From Hippophae tibetana (lineage: Eukaryota; Streptophyta; Magnoliopsida; Rosales; Elaeagnaceae), in the NCBI GenBank assembly GCA_037013495.1, contig CM072803.1, positions 19,737,501-19,801,500 on the forward strand: 64,000 bases of DNA, written 5' to 3'. The notes below the pieces were generated by a model. That model searched no databases. It was not told the DNA's origin and saw only the letters and a program-made list of their open reading frames with translations. Shown here piece after piece: positions 25,577 to 39,400 of this stretch (position 1 is its first letter; each line of letters starts with the position of its first letter). Both the position numbers and the translations under genes were made by a program.

Positions 25577-27483
25577 GCAATTCAAATTGAGCTAATTAAT
25601 TGTAATTTGAAAGCTATGCAGAATGAAAATCTAACAATGCAATGAATATGGAAGAAGAGAGACAAATAATAGTTTACGTGAAAGGAACTAAAAATGGGAA
25701 TGTGGACACATGCGTTATTAGAGTTGTGGTTGAGACAGGTGCTAGTGTTGTGAGGTTGATAGTATCGTCTTCTTCGGATTTCATGCTAAATGTAAGCTTA
25801 ACGTATTGGGAAACTTAATTTTCAACCACTTCTATTCATAATTATTTTTTTTTACTAATATTAGCATAAATATTTTTCTTATTTTTTATAATAATAATAT
25901 ATTAATTTCATGAAAAAATAATATATTGATTAATATTATTATATTTACTTAGTTATAATTTGAAATATTATTTTTATATCGGTTAAGTTAAAAGTTTGGA
26001 ATAAGACACTTTTAAATTTTTTAATAAATTATATAAAATTATAACTTTAAAACTTATAAGGATAAAAATAATAAAAATAATATTAAATAGCTCAAATTAT
26101 TTGAATTTCAATATTTTAAGAGTTAAATTAATTAAAATTTAACTTAAGTAATATTTAATTGGATTACGTCTGTGTAAAACATTAAAATCATATTTTTTTT
26201 TGTTGTAAAAATATATAAAGTAGATATAAAATTTATTATTTTATTAATAAAAAATATTAACTTTAAAAAAATACTAATTTATTTAATAAATTATAATTAG
26301 TTATGTATAAAATATGTGATTTAACGTTAAGTTAATTAGATGTATCAAATAAGTTGTTGCACTTACTAAACTCATTTAGATTTAAATTATCGAGCAATAC
26401 TTAAGCTCAATCTAATTTATTTAAATTTATGTGAGTGATGTTCAATTCTATTTATTTTTAAAAAGATCGTAGAGCTCATAAATGACTCATTTGAGCATAT
26501 AACAAATAAAAAAAATTAAAAATTAAAAGATATTTATAATTTTATTTATAAAAAAAATATTAGTATATATATATATTATTATTATTGTAAAATAAAAAAA
26601 TAAATTCTTTTAATTAAAATATTTTATAACGATATTATCGTGATTATAAAAATATCTAAATTAATTATAAAATTAATACTTTTAAAATTTATAACATATA
26701 AATAACATATTAATATTAATTCATGCAACGGTAACCTTCTAAATTAAAATAATAATACTTATTTTATTAATATGAATTTTGAATGTTAATTTTTAAAAAT
26801 ATTATTATTAATAAATATATTTTTTAATGAGCCTACCTCGATTGGAATTTTTCCGTTCATAAGTTTATTATAATTTATATTTATTTTATTATAATTATAT
26901 TTATAATATATAAATAGTGATAAAAATATATACAATAATATATATTTTTAAAATTATAATTATATTCAAAATATATAAATAATAATGTAATTATTTTTAA
27001 ATTAGATATATTTTGATGTTATCTATAAATTACTAACAAAATAAATATTGTGCTCTTTTTTATAAAAGAGGATTTATTGTATAGATTTTATATTTATTTT
27101 AAAAATAATATCTAAATTTTATTTTTTTTATAATAATTTAATCTCATTGTTATAAAAAGTTGATTCAATAAAAATATGATTATTTTTTATGTTTTTATGT
27201 TTTTATTTATTTATTTATTTGATTTTTTTATAGTTTATTATAATAAAAATAAATTATATTTAATATAATTAAAAGATAAAAATAATTATTTTTAAATAAT
27301 AATAAAATAAATACCAAATATTGATATAAAGAAAATAAAAAAAAAGTCGAAAGAAATTCGTCCGGAAAACATACGATTTCTACTATAACTCGAGCTTCTC
27401 CGTTTTAAGTTTTCAGCCCAGCTCTAACAAGTTTGTTTATTATTCAATCGGTGATTCTTCTTCAATTAAGACTTATAACTTCG
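25577..27483. other. Divergent upstream region between CHX and VPS26C
   Basis: The first ~200 bases are probably the CHX promoter and 5' UTR, and the last ~120 the VPS26C promoter and 5' UTR. The 1.6 kb between (25810-27340) is extremely AT-rich, with long A/T homopolymers and TAATAT-type simple sequence. No ORF or terminal repeat was recognised. Confidence 0.6.
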
Positions 27484-30400
27484 ATGTCGATAGAGATCAA
27501 ACTTTCCCGAAATAGTCGCGTGTATCGCCCTTCTGTAAGTCGTCCTTTCCTCTGTACGATAGTGATTGTTGTCGTAGATGACGATGTGTATGATTTTGGG
27601 GTTTCAGGAACCTCTTGAAGGCAGAATTGTTGTCAAGTCTCCGTCTTCAATCTCCCATTATGGAATCCGATTCACGGTCAATGGATCCGTCACCATGCAG
27701 GTTTCAATCAAATCTTCTGTTTGTTTCCAGAGAAAATATCAAAGTAAAATAAAAGCTAAATATTAAATTCTAATACTTATTAATTTACTCGTCTAGCCTA
27801 CATACATTTAGGCACATTTACAGAGTTGGAAATTGGAAGAAAAAAAGTACAGTTTAAGTACTGAACCTTAGCAAGTCCATTCCTCCTGCTTTGCTGTGCT
27901 ATAAGAGATAGTTCTGATATAAATTTCCTCTTTTTCCCTCGGCTAATCAACTGGGTTAGCTTATTTAGGAGTATTGAGTTTGCATTTTATTGAGAAAATA
28001 AGTCCCACATCGACCAAGGAGAAATCAGCAGTGCTGCTTATAAGACCCATTAACCTTCAAGCTGACTTTTGGGTTAAGAGAAAGACCCGGTTGAATAAGA
28101 TTGGTATCAGAGCAGGACCCCTAGGCGGTGGAGGAGCTACCCTGCACTACCACCCGTGGCAACAATAAAACCACTACCGTCCGTCGACACAGTCGATGTG
28201 AGAGAGAGTGTTAAGGAAATAAGTCCCACATCGACTTGGGAGAAGGTAGTAGTACTGCTTATAAGACCAGGGTACCCCTTAATCTACAAGCTTACTTTTG
28301 GGTTAAGAGAAAGGCCCGATTGAATAAGATATGTTGAGAATAACTAGAATTCTAATGGCTAGTTTAACGGTTAGTTTAGTAATGGCTAGTTTATTAACGA
28401 TTAGTTTCTTCCTTTTAATGTATAAATATAACATTGGACATTAAGCCAAAATCAATTCAATCACTCTTAAAAATTCAGAGAAAATCAACATGGTATCAGA
28501 GCAGGTTTGATCTTGCTCCAAATCAATCCCACAAACAAGAACTGTTGAAGATCCAACACACCCAACAGTTGAAGAAAAAAAGGAAATTTCAGAATAGAGA
28601 AAGAGTGACAATCTAGTCATGAGTTGGTTACTGGCAACCACGGAACCCCACATCTCTAATCTCATGACATATCTAGATACGACTCGAGAAATGTGGGTTA
28701 AAGTCGAGACGATGTTCGGAAAAAAGAAAAATTACTCCCTCATTTATCAACTTCAGCAAGAACTTCAACAGTTACAACAACAAAATGAATCTGTCACCGA
28801 ACTATTCAGCCAAATCCAAAAAAAGAAGGATGAGATTAGAGTGTATTGATCTCTCACAGTCGATCATGATGAAATCAAAAGAAGAGGAGTAGGATGAAAT
28901 TTTCACCTTCTTCGCCAAGCTTGATTCAAGCTATGAGGGGGTACACTCACAAATTCTTCTCATGGGTGAGCTGCTATCTGTTGATGAGGTTGTAGGCATG
29001 GTTGAAAGAGAAGAGACAAGAAGAATAGTGATGGGTACTCAACTACCAGACAACCCCGAAGCCAAGGCTTTCGTCACCAGATCTAACCCTAGGCCAGAAA
29101 GTCGGGGAGACCAAGCACTCACTCGTTGCGATTACTGTAAGAAGGAAGGACATAAGCGCGAGGAATGCTGATGTCTCAACCCTCATCTCCGGCCAAAGGG
29201 AAGACGAGGTGGAGGCTTCGTCGGAGGGGAAGATCGGCGACAAAATCGGGTAGAGAGCAGAGAGAAAATGGGTTACTCTGCACAAAAGAAAAAAAGGGAT
29301 ATGAGTACAAACGAGGCTGAAAAAGAAATAAAAGGTGAGGTGGATATGGATCAAATGAGGCAGCTGTATACACAATTATCCGCGATGTTTCAAGGAACAT
29401 CTCAAAAAACCTCTGGTATGATTACAAACCTTACTAAAAATTCTTTAAATTTCAAATGGATTCTTGATTTAGGTTCAACTGATCACATAACTGGAAATAA
29501 AAACTTACTCAATAATTACAAAAAAATTGAGACTAAACAATTTGTAATCGTCGCAAATGGTGAAAAAATGGAAATTTTAGGAAATGGTTCAATTAGTCTC
29601 CTTTCAAGAAAAATTTCAAATGTTTTGCATGTGAATAATTGTACATTTAACTTGTTATCCATTAGTAAAATCACACAAGACTTAAATTGTGAAATTACAT
29701 TTACATCCAAAAATGTGATTTTTTAGGAATTGATAATGAAGAATATCATTGGTGAAAGGTTTCTAGAAAATAGGCTTTATATTCTGAGTGAAGAAAAATG
29801 CAACTTCAATATTAAAAAAGAAGAAGAATTAGGCACTCTTTGGCATAAGAGAATTGGACATCCTTTCGATAAGATTTTGAAATGTATTTTTGATTTCAAA
29901 CAACTAGATTGTAGTAGTTGTAAAATTTGCAAATTAGGAAAGCACACAATGTTACCATTTAGTTTATCCAATTGTAAAAGCAAAAAACCTTTTGAATTAA
30001 TACATTATGATGTTTGGGGCCCTACTCCAATTGAGTCATTTAATGGTTATAAATACTTTGTTATATTTATAGATGATTTTTTAAGAACCACATAGTTACA
30101 CTTGTTAAAAAATAAAAGTGAAGTATTTTCTCAATTTTAAGAATTTTATAATTTTGTAGAAAATCAATATGACGCAAAGATTAAAACTTTTAGAAGTGAT
30201 AATGGAACAGAATTTGTAAATCAAAATTTTATAAATTTTTTCAAGCAAAAAGGAATTTTATGTCAAACAACTTGTATTTACACACCCCAACAAAATGGTG
30301 TGTCAGAATTAAAAAATCGACATTTACTTGAAGTAACAAGAGTACTTTTGTTTCAAAATAATGTTCCAATAATTTTTTGGTCGGATGCTGTTCTCACCGC

Positions 30401-33400
30401 AACATATTTAATTAATAGATTACCAAGTGCCAATTTGAATTTCAAAAGCCCACTAGAAATCCTCTACCAAGAAAAACTCAATATCTATCATTTAAGAGTA
30501 TTTGGATGTACATGTTATGTGCACAAAAATAAACAACACAAGTTAGATTATACATCAATCAAAGTTATTTTTTTGGGGTATTCATCTCAAAAAAAGGGTT
30601 ATAAATGCTATGATTTAGTTAACAAAAAACATTACATTTCAAGAGATGTGACATTCCAAAAAAATGAGCCATATTACAAAACACTAGAAAAAGAGACTAA
30701 TAACCAAGAGAAACCAAATGAATTTACATTTCCATTTTTTTATTTTGAAGAAGGAAATATGGTAGTAGAAAATGAAAATGAAATAATCAATGAGAATGAA
30801 GAGAAAGAAACTTCTCAAAGTGAGGGGGAAGATGGTATTACCGAAATAATACCATTGAGAAGGTCTAATCGAACTCCACAACCTACAACTAAATTACGGG
30901 ATTTTGTAACATATGAGATAAAATATCCTATCTAAAATTATTTATCTTATGAAAATGTTACACCACAATATAGGACTTATTTGACCTCAATTTCCAAAGA
31001 AAATGAGCCAAATAACTATGAGTAAGCAATAGGCCAACTGGTATGGTGCAAAGCAATGGAAGAAGAACTTAGAGCACTTGAAAAAAATGAAATATGGGTA
31101 GTCGTACAACTATCCGAAGGATGAAACCCGTACTATTGAAAGGTACAAAGCACGATTAATGGCAAAAGGTTACACTCAAACCTATGGTATAGATTATCAA
31201 GAAACATTTACACCCGTGGCCAAAATGAACACCGTTAGGATTTTACTTAATATAGCGGTAAACCAAAATTGGACCTTACATCAAATGGATGTCAAAAATG
31301 TTTTTCTCCAAGGAACACTTGAAGAAGAGGTATATATGACGCTTTCACCTGGTCATAAAAAAGAAAACAATTCTAGTCTAGTGTGTAGGTTAAAAAAATC
31401 AATTTACGGACTAAAGCAATCTCCACGGGCATGGTATGAAAAACTAAGCTCTTATTTAATTTCTTGTGATTTTAAAATTAGTAATGCCGATCACTCATTA
31501 TTTTCCAAAAATTATGGTACCTTCACAACCATAATTCTAGTATATGTAGATGACATAATAATTACCGGAAATAATTTGGAAGAAATTAAAAAAGTGAAAA
31601 TGAAATTGAAGGAGAAGTTTGATATCAAAGACTTAGGTTTACTAAAATATTTTCTAAGAATAGAAATAGCACATTCACCCAAGGGACTCTTTATTTCACA
31701 AAAAAAATATACATTTGACCTATTGAAAGAAACTGGTAAATTAGGGTGTAAACCAACATTTACACCAATAGATAGTAAATGCAAATTAAATATTGAGGAT
31801 GACGAACCTTTAGAAGATATAAGCCAATTTCAAAGACTTGTAGGAAAATTAATTTATTTAACGGTAACCCGATCAAACATTTCTTTTTCAGTAAGCCAAA
31901 TTAGTAAATTTATGCATACACCTAGAACACCACATTTAGAGGCTATGCATAGAATTTTAAAATATTTAAAAGGGACACCTAGTAAAGGAATTCTCACGAA
32001 ACATAATAATTCTAATGAAGTGTGTGGCTACTCCGATACAGATTGAGCTAGTAGCTTTGATAGAAAATCAACCACATGGAAAAGCAAGAAACAAAATGTT
32101 GTGGCACGATCAAGCGCCGAGGCAGAATATCGAGCCATGGTATCAACCTCAAGCGAGCTAACTTGGATCAAACAACTTCTTTTGGATATCGGAATTAAAA
32201 TTCAAGAACCAATGAAGATGTTTTGCGATAACCAAGCAGCGCGACATATAACATCAAATCCGGTGTTTCATGAGAGAACAAAACACATCGAAGTGGATTG
32301 CCACTTCATTCGAGAAAAAATTCAAGCAAAGGAAATTGAAACTCCATTTGTGAGAAGTGAAAAACAATTGGCGGACATCTTCACCAAAGGTTTAGATCTG
32401 AAATCATTTGAAGAAAATTTAAGCAATTTAGGGTTGACCGATATCTACACACCTAACTTGAGGGGGAGTGTTGAGAATAACTAGAATTCTAACGGCTAGT
32501 TTAGTAACAGTTAGTTTAATAACGGTTAGTTTCTTCCTTTTAATGTATAAATATAACATTGGACATTAAGCCAAAATCAATTCAATAATTCTCTCTTAAA
32601 AATTCAGAGAAAATCAACACATTTTACTTATCTTCTGTGTTATTTATGTTTGTCATTTCTATTGATTTGATTTATAATTATATTTTACCGATTAAAGGTT
32701 CGTGGGGGATCAGCAGGAGTTATAGAATCTCTATATGGTGTTATCAAGCCTATTCCTCTTGTGTAAGTTAAATATCCTGTTCATTGTTGTTGCCTTGTTG
32801 CAAATTTTTCCTGCATTTTTGTAGGTTTGGTCATTCTGGCCAGGCACACAACAGAACACACATTTTTTTGTCAGAATTGAATTCTAATTGTTTAGTTATT
32901 GTTGACATTATTTTTTCTTACTATTATCAATATATAGTTTGACATAAAACAACTTAAATTTTTTCATGCACAACACGACACAACTGTCAATACTACATTT
33001 TGAAAAGAACATATGTAAATTCGCCTGGGATCCCTCCATTTTAATGACTTTATATGCTCCATCAATTATTTGGTAAATTATTATTTCATGAATATTTCAT
33101 AGTCCGACCTTAAATAGTATGTACAGTTTATACATGATGGAATTGACCTTAAAATAGTATGTTAACTTGTACATATGTACATAAGCTAATGTATAACACG
33201 TAAAGTTTGTAATTATACCTAAATATGTACATGTGTACAAGCTTACATGCTATTTTGACATCTTAAATCAATATTTGGTGTATTTTTATTTTGTTTGGAT
33301 TTTCATTTCAATAATCAATTAGTGGGTTGGATATTTGAAAGATAACAGGCTGGTGAAATCAATGAAAACCAACTTTTGGAAAACTTAGTCTTCTATAAAC

Positions 33401-36400
33401 TTAAACTGTATCTATCAATTAAATATGACATTTTTATCAAAGGGGAATGAGAATGAAAGAATGTGGTTGATTCCAATTGAGCTTGTTTACTTCACTTTTT
33501 GTGTTATAAAAGGAAAAGAGAATGACTCCAATTTATTATTATTATTCCCAAATATGGCCAAAATTCATTCCACTCCAAAGGGTAGTTATTAATTAATTCC
33601 CTATCCTGATGCTATTTTTTTTCTAATTTCACATCATTATCAAATTACCCTCCTCCATAAACTAATACAATTTAAAAAATGCCCATAAATTAAAGATAAG
33701 TAAAGTGTGGAGTAGTAGTACCAAATTTACTAGCACTCTATAATATAAGAATTATAAGAATTTGTTATTAGAAAAAAATGCTATAAAAGTCTCTTGGATC
33801 AGATTATTTGTGTTGTTTAGTCACTTAAGTTAAAAAATATGTCACTTAGTCTCTTAACTTTGTAAAAAATGGTCAATTAAAGACAAATCATATTGTTTTA
33901 ATAATTTTTTATTAAAATATTATTATTATTCTGTTAAGTGATTAAACGTTATTGAAACATGAGTCTTTAACAATGGTAAAGTCACAATTAATATAAAAAA
34001 ATTCTCAAAATATTTGTTTTTTAATATTTGTTTATTGTTACTATTTTATTTTAATATTTTATTAATTTTTATTAAAAATTAAAATATATTTAAATAATTT
34101 TTTGTTTAAATTTTATTATTGTTTATTTTTCTTAAAATATTTCATATTGAATTTCACTTTTATCATTGTTAAAAAGTCGTATTTTAATTATTTTTAAAAA
34201 ATAATAATATTTTAAAAGAAAAATTATTAAAATAATATAATGTCATTAATTGGTCCCTTTTACAAAACTAAAGGACTAAATGATACCGTTTCTAATTTAA
34301 TAGACTAAACGACATAATGACCTAATCCAAGTAACTCGTGTGTCATCTCACCCTTATTATTATTAACATTATTACAATTTTATTTTATTATATATCTATT
34401 AATATTAATCATACTTTTAATACTTTTACTAATTGATTTTATTTTATATTTTTAAATATTTATAAATTTTATTATTAAAAATTCATATTCAAGGATAATT
34501 TTGTTAAAGTTAAAAGTTCCGTTTTCCTTTATTCCGATTCATCATGTTTATTTCACATATAGAGGAATTAAGTTCATGTTTATTCCGATTCCAGAAAAAT
34601 GTTAGTAAACAACATCAAATGTAATGAATCCAAGTATTCCGATTCCTTTACATTCCAATTCAACATCAATCTGATTCTGATTGATTTTTATTTCGGATTA
34701 GTAATGGCGTCCTTAGACTTGTTCTTTACCGAATTTAGTTTGTAGAATCAGCTTATACTCTTGGTGTATTACTATTCTTTAAAATAACCAATTGTTCAGT
34801 TTGGAGCTGACAACACACAGATGGTAAGTTTAACATAGTTAATACTGTTGCGTCTTTATTCACACTCTTCACTTACTAAAGGTGATGAAGAATTAACCCT
34901 GTAAAAATTTCTATAGATTGTTAAGTGAGCGTTTCTTGTCATAATATTTGAGTTTGAAGTAAAATTTGCTTAATGGTTGTGTAGAATGAGGAGGCATCAT
35001 TGAGGGAGAGAGTGAAGAGAATGGAGAATGACTGGTGGGAGATTGGAAAGAAAAGGCTTACAAAATATGAATTTTTGTTGAGCATGACAAGTAGAGAATA
35101 AAGAAACAACCTCAATAGTGAACAATAAACATTCAATATCCTATCATGCCTTTATTTTGAGGATACTAAGAGAATCCTGATCCGAAAATAATAAGACCTA
35201 ATTATCCTAAATTACTAAATTTAACAAATTAATATTAATAGATTTATCTAGTGACATATTGAAGATGAAGTAAATGTTGTGATGAGCCTCGTATATTTTG
35301 AATTTAAGCTATTGTAGTAATTAGTCCGGTGTACTTTATTTCAGCTGTGTTATCCCAATGCTTTGTTCTAATTAACTTCCTATTTATGATCCTTGTTAGT
35401 TCTTCCCATATGCTTAGCTGTAACTGACAATTGTACCGCTACCATTAACTTGTTCTAACTTGAAATCAGGAGCAAGAACATTGAAGTTAAACCTGCTGGA
35501 AAGATCACTTCAGGTACAACAGAGGTAGTATGTAACTGGTGAAACAGTAAATTTTAGTGTTGCTTTTTGATTTAGAAACAATGTTGTACTATTTGACAAA
35601 TATTCCATATACCATCCATTGGCAGTACCAGTGTTATGATAATCAATGTTTTAACTTAAACAGATGAATTATAGAAATTTAAGTTTTATGGAGAGTGATA
35701 AATTTCATATGATATGAAATATGTGAATACTGTACTTTGATACTTGAATGTTTTCTGTACCCCCGTTATATGCTGTATATAAATCATTTGTAATCATGAA
35801 ATGGCCTACTGTTGTAATCTGGGGGATCAACACTAACACGTTAATTCCAAGTAAATTAACATCAATGCGTGGCAGGAGGGGGTTGGGAACCTACTCTGAT
35901 AAGTTTTTTTGTAGTTTTTTTCAGTTTACCTTTTTTTTCTTATTTCGTTGGAACTTACTTTAAGATCTCAGTCATTTTTACCTTCCTGGAGATGTCTTAA
36001 TTATGCTGTATGAAAATCTTTCAGTTCTTGCAGTATTCATACTTCCCTATTTATATTCTTATGTAAGTTACTTTTTTTGAGCAATTGTTTTGGAAGTTGA
36101 GAATTGTTTTGTGTTTATAGCTGTTATTATCTTCCGCAGATACCATTTTCCATAGACCTAAGGAAACCAGGAGAACAAAACATGGGAAAATTCTATGAGA
36201 CCTTCCATGGAGCTAATATTAGCATTCAGGTAGATATTTCAAACATAGAAATTTCTAATCTTCACATGGTCATTTGATTGATGCCTGTTTCTTATTTTTT
36301 CCTCTTAAAATAACTTTGTTCATTTTTACTGAGATGTTTAGTGACTAAGAAATCTTTTGATAGTATTTGTTAACTGTAGATTTAGCGAGAGGATACATTC

Positions 36401-39400
36401 ATAAATCATTATCTACAACTTTGGAATTCATAGTTGAAAGTGATAAAGGTAGCCTTTTGTTCTATTGATTAAATAATTTTTCATTAATCATTTCATTTTA
36501 ATGTCATCTAGATAATTTGTTTTCCTTTTTCTGTTGGTTTGCATTTTTAGCCGACCTTCTCGAGCTACCTGTTTCTCCAGAGATGGTGATCTTTTACATT
36601 ACTCAGGACACTCAAAAACATCCGCTGCTTCCTGAGTTGAGATCAGGTTTGCTATTTACTTCCTATTCTCTACCACCCTCTTTGTTCCAGTGAACTTCCC
36701 TTGTTAAAAGTAGTGTTATGATAATTTTCACCCATCTATTTTTAGGAAAAAGGTACTACTGGTTCTATAATTATGTGATATATGCACATTAGTCCTACAA
36801 TTTTTGGGTTAGGCACTACATGTCCAATGATTTAATGAAGTTATTCCTATTAGTCCAATTAGGTGCATAATCCAAGTTATCTTAGAATTTATAATGTTTG
36901 AGAAGGCACCAAAATTGTTCCAACTCAACAGGTAAACGCGGGAAACAATGAGAAAAAACCCCTGAAATGAAGACCGCGTGTCACACACGTCTTATTTCTA
37001 TGAGGATTTAACATAGTAAATGAAATTTGAATTAAATTGACTAACTCTAAAAAATTCCACAAATTATGGACGATATAGAAGATTCATTTCACACATACAC
37101 TGGGAACACGGCATAACCGTACCCCTTGTAAATAACAAGGTCATTGCTTGGCTACTTTCTTAAGTTAATTGGGTTAATAACTGGTGTGAACCAAGAAGGA
37201 AGAGGTGGAAGCTAGACTGAAGCTTTGGCCAGTGCCAAAGTCAAGGTCTTTTAATTACTGTACGATTTTTTAGAGAAGACATGGAACGATATTCCGCTTC
37301 GGTAGAGGATCTAGAGAGATGTTCCTGCTTTTTTCATTTTCAAGAAATGAAAGAAGAACCTAGGAACATGTACAACCAGTGGTGGATTGACGAGAATCAA
37401 CACAACCTGCTCAGTCAGCATGTGCCTGATTTAAAATTTTCGGGATTGAATTAATAATTTTTACAAATAACAAGACCATTGCTGCCCCCAACCATCTATT
37501 TTTTTGGGGTATAATTTCACTAATACTCTTAGGGTTTTAATTATTTTTAAGGATGTCCTCAACCTATTGAAAATGTCAAAGATGCCATTCTAATTGAATG
37601 GTGTTAGTTTAAGTTAGATAAACAAGTAAAATTTAAGGGCAAAAAGATAGTTTTGTGATTAAGTGAGGAAAAACCACCAAATAGTACAAGCCCTCTTTGT
37701 CATCATCGCAACAACTTTCCCCCTCCTCCTTCACTATTGCAACAGAGCCATCTCTCTTAAACTTTCCACAAAAGAACAAAAAGGAAAAATGTGTAAAGAA
37801 AAAAAAGAAAATACAAAGAGGAATAATGGTGGTGAGATTTTGATATTTCAAATTTTGCTTGATATTTTTTTTTCATTATCTTCTTAAGGGTGCATTTCTT
37901 CATGTTAAAGAGTTGATTCATCCACTCTTTCAATTTATTTGTTTTTTCATTTATACGTTTTCTATTCACACTGATCAAGATTTTGGTTCTTTTTTTCGAA
38001 CTCAAATACCCTAGTGTTGGAATGGCTATGGTTGTCGATTATTAGTCCATTCACAATACCTTTCTTCCTCTTCAATCTCCCCGAGGTCCAAAATTAACCA
38101 GTGATGGCGGCACTGTTGTTGCTGATAGTCCCAAGTTATGGCGAAGTAAACTGATGTGCTCAAGTTGTTTCAGGGTGAGGTGGAAATAATCACAACCGTC
38201 TGTCAATCTCTTGCTTCATTTTCTTCATCGTTGTCTTCTCTAGCCACATCGATGCTGGATTTAGCCTCATTGGAAAATTGTTCTACTTCAAAGGTAGCTG
38301 CTTTTGTTGCTCCTTCACCTCTGTTGATTAATTCTATTGCCGATGAAAAATCCAACTCCCAGAATGCTTTTTTTTGGTGGCAGAACCTTCTCTGCCTACC
38401 TTAATAGTTAATCAAATTGATTATTATTTTATTGATGCTAATATAATAAAAGATGAATTTTGAAGTCAAACATGGATGACTTGGAATGGATTCCAATATC
38501 TTTAATGGCAAATTTTCCTAGTAAACATACAATATCCAAGTGATATTAAATTCGTTAATAGCCTCTACTATCTTGGAAGTACAAGATGGCAAGGTGAGGA
38601 GGCATAATGAGTGGAAAAAATGGCTACCAACCTCTAAACCTCTTCATGACAATCAATTGAGTCAGGTTCATTATCCCCTGACAATTCAAACTTTGATACC
38701 CTCTCTGCATCCATTGTAAAGATCACAGTGGAAGAACAATTGTTGGCCATAATAGCGTAGTACAGATACTAAGCCCGAGATTGTCTCAGAAAACTGTTCC
38801 ACAGAGCCAATTACCGGGCCAGAATTTCCCAATGGGGAAACTTCTCAGAAAACTATTCATATGGAGAGGAATATGAGGACGGTAAAAAAGGTAATTTTGT
38901 GGTAAGATTCTTTTAAAATGTTGTGTCACTAACAGGTTTACTAACTTCCTTTATAAATGGGGGCATCCTTAAAGATTCATTAAAAGTTGAGGGTATTACA
39001 GCTCATCTTTTAAAAGTTAGGGACCTATTTTTTGAGATCCTCCTTTGTTGTTTTATTTTTATTTTTTTTAGTATCTGACAGCACCATTTTAAATTTTGTA
39101 TATGTGGTGTAATTTTATATGTATTGTTAGAGATGATATGCCTCTTATGAGAGCTATTGCTTAATAGGTGGATTTCGGGTGACTGGAAGAATGTCGACTC
39201 TCTGTTCTTTAACAGATGCCATTAATGGGGAACTGACAGTAGAAGCATCTGCAGAGCCCATTGCTTCCATAGATATATGCTTGCTTCGTGTTGAATCAAT
39301 TATTCTGGGAGAGAGAATTGTAACTGAAACATCTCTTGTTCAGACCACTCAGGCAAGCCATATTTTTATATTGTTTAATAATATCGTAACCCAAATTAGA

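Larger units (their letters stand above)
28332..32619 (+). mobile_element. Ty1/copia retrotransposon, near full length, inactivated
   Basis: 5' LTR 28332-28490 (159 bp) and 3' LTR 32469-32619 (151 bp), both TGTTGAGAATAACTAG...AATCAACA. The primer-binding site TGGTATCAGAGCAGG (28491-28505) directly follows the 5' LTR. The polypurine tract GAGGGGGAG lies just before 32469. Domains in order: gag (28619-29171, with zinc knuckle CDYCKKEGHKREEC), protease (29440-29726), pre-integrase and integrase (29730-30900; HKRIGHPFDKIL, then IHYDVWGPTPIESFNGYKYF), RT (31150-31900; QMDVKNVFLQG, LVYVDDIIITG) and RNase H (32041-32450; ARSSAEAEYRAM, ADIFTKGL). Stops and frameshifts divide the polyprotein, for example at 28847, 29169, 29724, 30093 and 32044, so it cannot encode a working polyprotein. 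The LTRs differ by several substitutions and small indels, indicating some age. Confidence 0.92.

Noticed and set aside
27974..28168. 64-codon open frame in VPS26C intron 2
   Set aside because: It runs across the TRIM-like left repeat and primer-binding site; non-coding.
38156..38404. Independent gene in VPS26C intron 7
   Set aside because: Open but without any recognisable domain, splice partner or start context; treated as content of a transposon-like element instead.
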